A DNA stretch of 7,189 nucleotides from Nanobdellota archaeon (GTDB lineage: Archaea; Nanobdellota; Nanobdellia; Pacearchaeales; GW2011-AR1), in NCBI GenBank assembly GCA_020056045.1, contig JAGVIM010000180.1, positions 1 to 7,189 on the forward strand. The letters are read 5' to 3'. The translations under genes were made by a program, and so were the position numbers. Shown piece by piece: positions 6,168 to 7,189 of the stretch. A model generated the notes under the pieces. That model searched no databases. It worked only from the letters and a program-made list of their open reading frames with translations, and was not told the DNA's origin. Positions within the stretch are counted from its first letter, which is position 1, and the number at the start of each line of letters is the position of its first letter.

Positions 6168-6990
6168 AATTGAAATAGGAACAAAAGAAGAAATAACCTG
6201 GTGCCCGGGATGTCCGAACTTTTTAGTGTTAGCTGCATGGAAAAATGCACTTGCAAAACTAATAAAAGAAGGATATAAGCAAGAAGATTTTGTAATGTGC
6301 ACTGGAATAGGTTGTCATCCTAAAATTTATGATTATCTTAATATATCCGGAGTTTATGGATTACATGGAAGAGTATTACCTGTATGTTTAGGAATGAAAT
6401 TAGGAAATCCAAACTTAAAAGCACTTGGTTTTTCAGGTGATGGAGATGCTTATGCAGAAGGAATGGAACATTTTATTCATGCTGCAAGATATAATGCAGA
6501 TATAACTTATTTTGTTGCTGATAATCAAAATTTTGCTCTTACTACTGGACAACCAACACCAACTTCTCCTCAAGGATTTAAGAGCAAAGCAGAACCTGCT
6601 GGAGAATATAATATGCCATTAAATCCTGTTAAACTTGCACTTGCTGCTGGAGCAAGCTTTATTGCTAGAATAAATCCAAAGGATTTGGTTCATAGCCAGG
6701 AAATAATTGAAAAAGCAATAAAACATAAAGGATTTGCATTTGTAGAAAGTGTTCAGGATTGTTTAATATTTAATATGAATAGTAAAGACTTAGTTCCTTT
6801 AATGTATAAAGTTGATAATAAGGATAAGAAAAAAGCTCAGGAACTTGCTGATGAATGGGATTATGATAAAAAAGATGGAAAAATTCCAATTGGAATTATT
6901 TATCAAGAGGAAAAACCAATTCTTGAAGAAAAATGGCCACAGCTAAAAAAGTTAAGAGAAAGTGGAAAGGGCAGGAAAAGCATAAAATAA
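6151..6990 (+). CDS. korB: 2-oxoacid:ferredoxin oxidoreductase, beta subunit
   Basis: The 279-residue thiamine-diphosphate-binding partner of the upstream gamma-alpha subunit. WCPGC (Cys18, Cys21), GIGC (Cys55) and QDC (Cys204) supply the four expected ligands of the single [4Fe-4S] cluster. HGR (72-74) is the conserved loop near the cofactor. The ThDP/Mg motif is GDGDAYAEG (96-104) ending at DNQN (124-127), with Asp97 and Asn125 as likely metal ligands, followed by LTTGQPTPTS (130-139). The length is in the usual range of about 280-305. The ATG at 6151 overlaps the hydrolase by 17 bases; no other in-frame start lies before the WCPGC motif, and this places the motif at its usual distance from the N-terminus. 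The ribosome site is weak (GAG at 6139-6141), which suggests translational coupling. No ferredoxin-like delta subunit follows, so the electrons probably go to a separate ferredoxin. Confidence 0.93.
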   Translation: MTTQNKIEIGTKEEITWCPGCPNFLVLAAWKNALAKLIKEGYKQEDFVMCTGIGCHPKIYDYLNISGVYGLHGRVLPVCLGMKLGNPNLKALGFSGDGDAYAEGMEHFIHAARYNADITYFVADNQNFALTTGQPTPTSPQGFKSKAEPAGEYNMPLNPVKLALAAGASFIARINPKDLVHSQEIIEKAIKHKGFAFVESVQDCLIFNMNSKDLVPLMYKVDNKDKKKAQELADEWDYDKKDGKIPIGIIYQEEKPILEEKWPQLKKLRESGKGRKSIK

Positions 6991-7002
6991 CATCAAGCAA
7001 AG

Positions 7003-7008
7003 TTTTTT
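7003..7008 (+). terminator. T-run after korB
   Basis: Six T residues begin 13 bases past the korB stop, a possible archaeal T-run terminator. They merge with the TATA element of the next gene, so the run may belong to that promoter instead. No hairpin precedes it. Confidence 0.25.
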
Positions 7009-7013
7009 ATATA
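7006..7013 (+). promoter_or_regulatory. TATA box of the partial membrane-protein gene
   Basis: TTTATATA is centred about 41 bases before the ATG at 7051. A start about 26 bases downstream would give a leader of about 15 bases, matching the geometry seen before korA. It suggests the last gene is a separate transcription unit. Confidence 0.55.
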
Positions 7014-7050
7014 AGTTTTATTTAATAAAAATAAGAAAAAGGGATTTAAA

Positions 7051-7189
7051 ATGAGGAAAAAAGTTGGATGGATTTGGATTATGGGTGCAATAGTTTTGTT
7101 TATTGCAAATTTTTTTACTTTAGGAAACCAAATTTTTATCATAGCAAAATGGGCGAGCATAACAAGCACTTTAATTGGTTTTGTTGCAT
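7051..7189 (+). CDS. Membrane protein, 3' end outside window
   Basis: An open frame from ATG 7051 runs off the right edge after 46 codons. It starts MRKKVGWIWIMGAIVLFIAN: a short basic N-terminus, then a hydrophobic helix (about 6-23), a short polar loop (LGNQ, 25-28) and the start of a second hydrophobic stretch (about 29-46, IFIIAKWA...TLIGFVA). This fits a polytopic membrane protein or a signal anchor. The TATA box 41 bases upstream and a GGGAT stretch (7041-7045) before the ATG support the start. Too little is visible to name a family. The basic-plus-hydrophobic start could also be a signal peptide, though no cleavage site is evident. Confidence 0.65.
   Translation, partial: MRKKVGWIWIMGAIVLFIANFFTLGNQIFIIAKWASITSTLIGFVA

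Noticed and set aside
5615..6256. A 213-residue minus-strand frame opposite the hydrolase and the start of korB
   Set aside because: It is Phe/Leu/Ile-rich, as expected from the complement of Lys/Glu/Asn-rich codons, lacks recognisable motifs, and lies opposite two genes with complete catalytic motifs.

Overview
The window is a short, very AT-rich, tightly packed piece of a prokaryotic chromosome. It most resembles a small-genome archaeon, with the DPANN group (Woesearchaeota/Pacearchaeota-like) as my best guess. The reasons are AT-rich TATA-box-like promoters (TTTTAAATA, TTTATATA) centred 41-44 bases before start codons, ATGA start/stop overlaps inside operons, a gamma-alpha fused 2-oxoacid:ferredoxin oxidoreductase, and a lysine- and isoleucine-rich proteome. 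No ribosomal or other taxonomic marker is present, so this is an inference.

Region by region: (1) 2-1090, plus strand: the 3' part of a gene for a charged helical/coiled-coil protein with a glycine-serine tail; its frame is open through the left edge, so the start lies outside. (2) 1091-1381: a convergent intergenic stretch with no gene but five successive inverted repeats. (3) 3776-1382, minus strand: a three-gene operon joined by two 4-base ATGA overlaps, in transcription order a Nudix hydrolase, a small four-helix membrane protein of unknown family, and an AcsA-like AMP-forming acyl-CoA (probably acetyl-CoA) synthetase with an altered P-loop. (4) 3777-4017: a divergent promoter region with a 15-bp palindrome, phased GCTTYT repeats, a 32-bp AT palindrome, and a box abutting the TATA element of the next operon. 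(5) 4018-6990, plus strand: gamma-alpha subunit of 2-oxoacid:ferredoxin oxidoreductase, an RBBP9/YdeN-type serine hydrolase, and the beta subunit, all overlapping. (6) 6991-7189: a new promoter and the first 46 codons of a membrane protein cut by the right edge.

How they may work together (inference): the oxidoreductase turns a 2-oxoacid such as pyruvate into acyl-CoA and reduced ferredoxin. The divergent AMP-forming synthetase interconverts the same acyl-CoA pool with the free acid. The Nudix enzyme could clear dinucleoside polyphosphates, which adenylate-forming enzymes can make as by-products. The serine hydrolase between the two oxidoreductase subunit genes may act on a related ester or thioester, but nothing in the sequence fixes its substrate. 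The window therefore looks like a compact acyl-CoA/2-oxoacid metabolic island with a shared regulatory region, flanked by two genes of unknown role.
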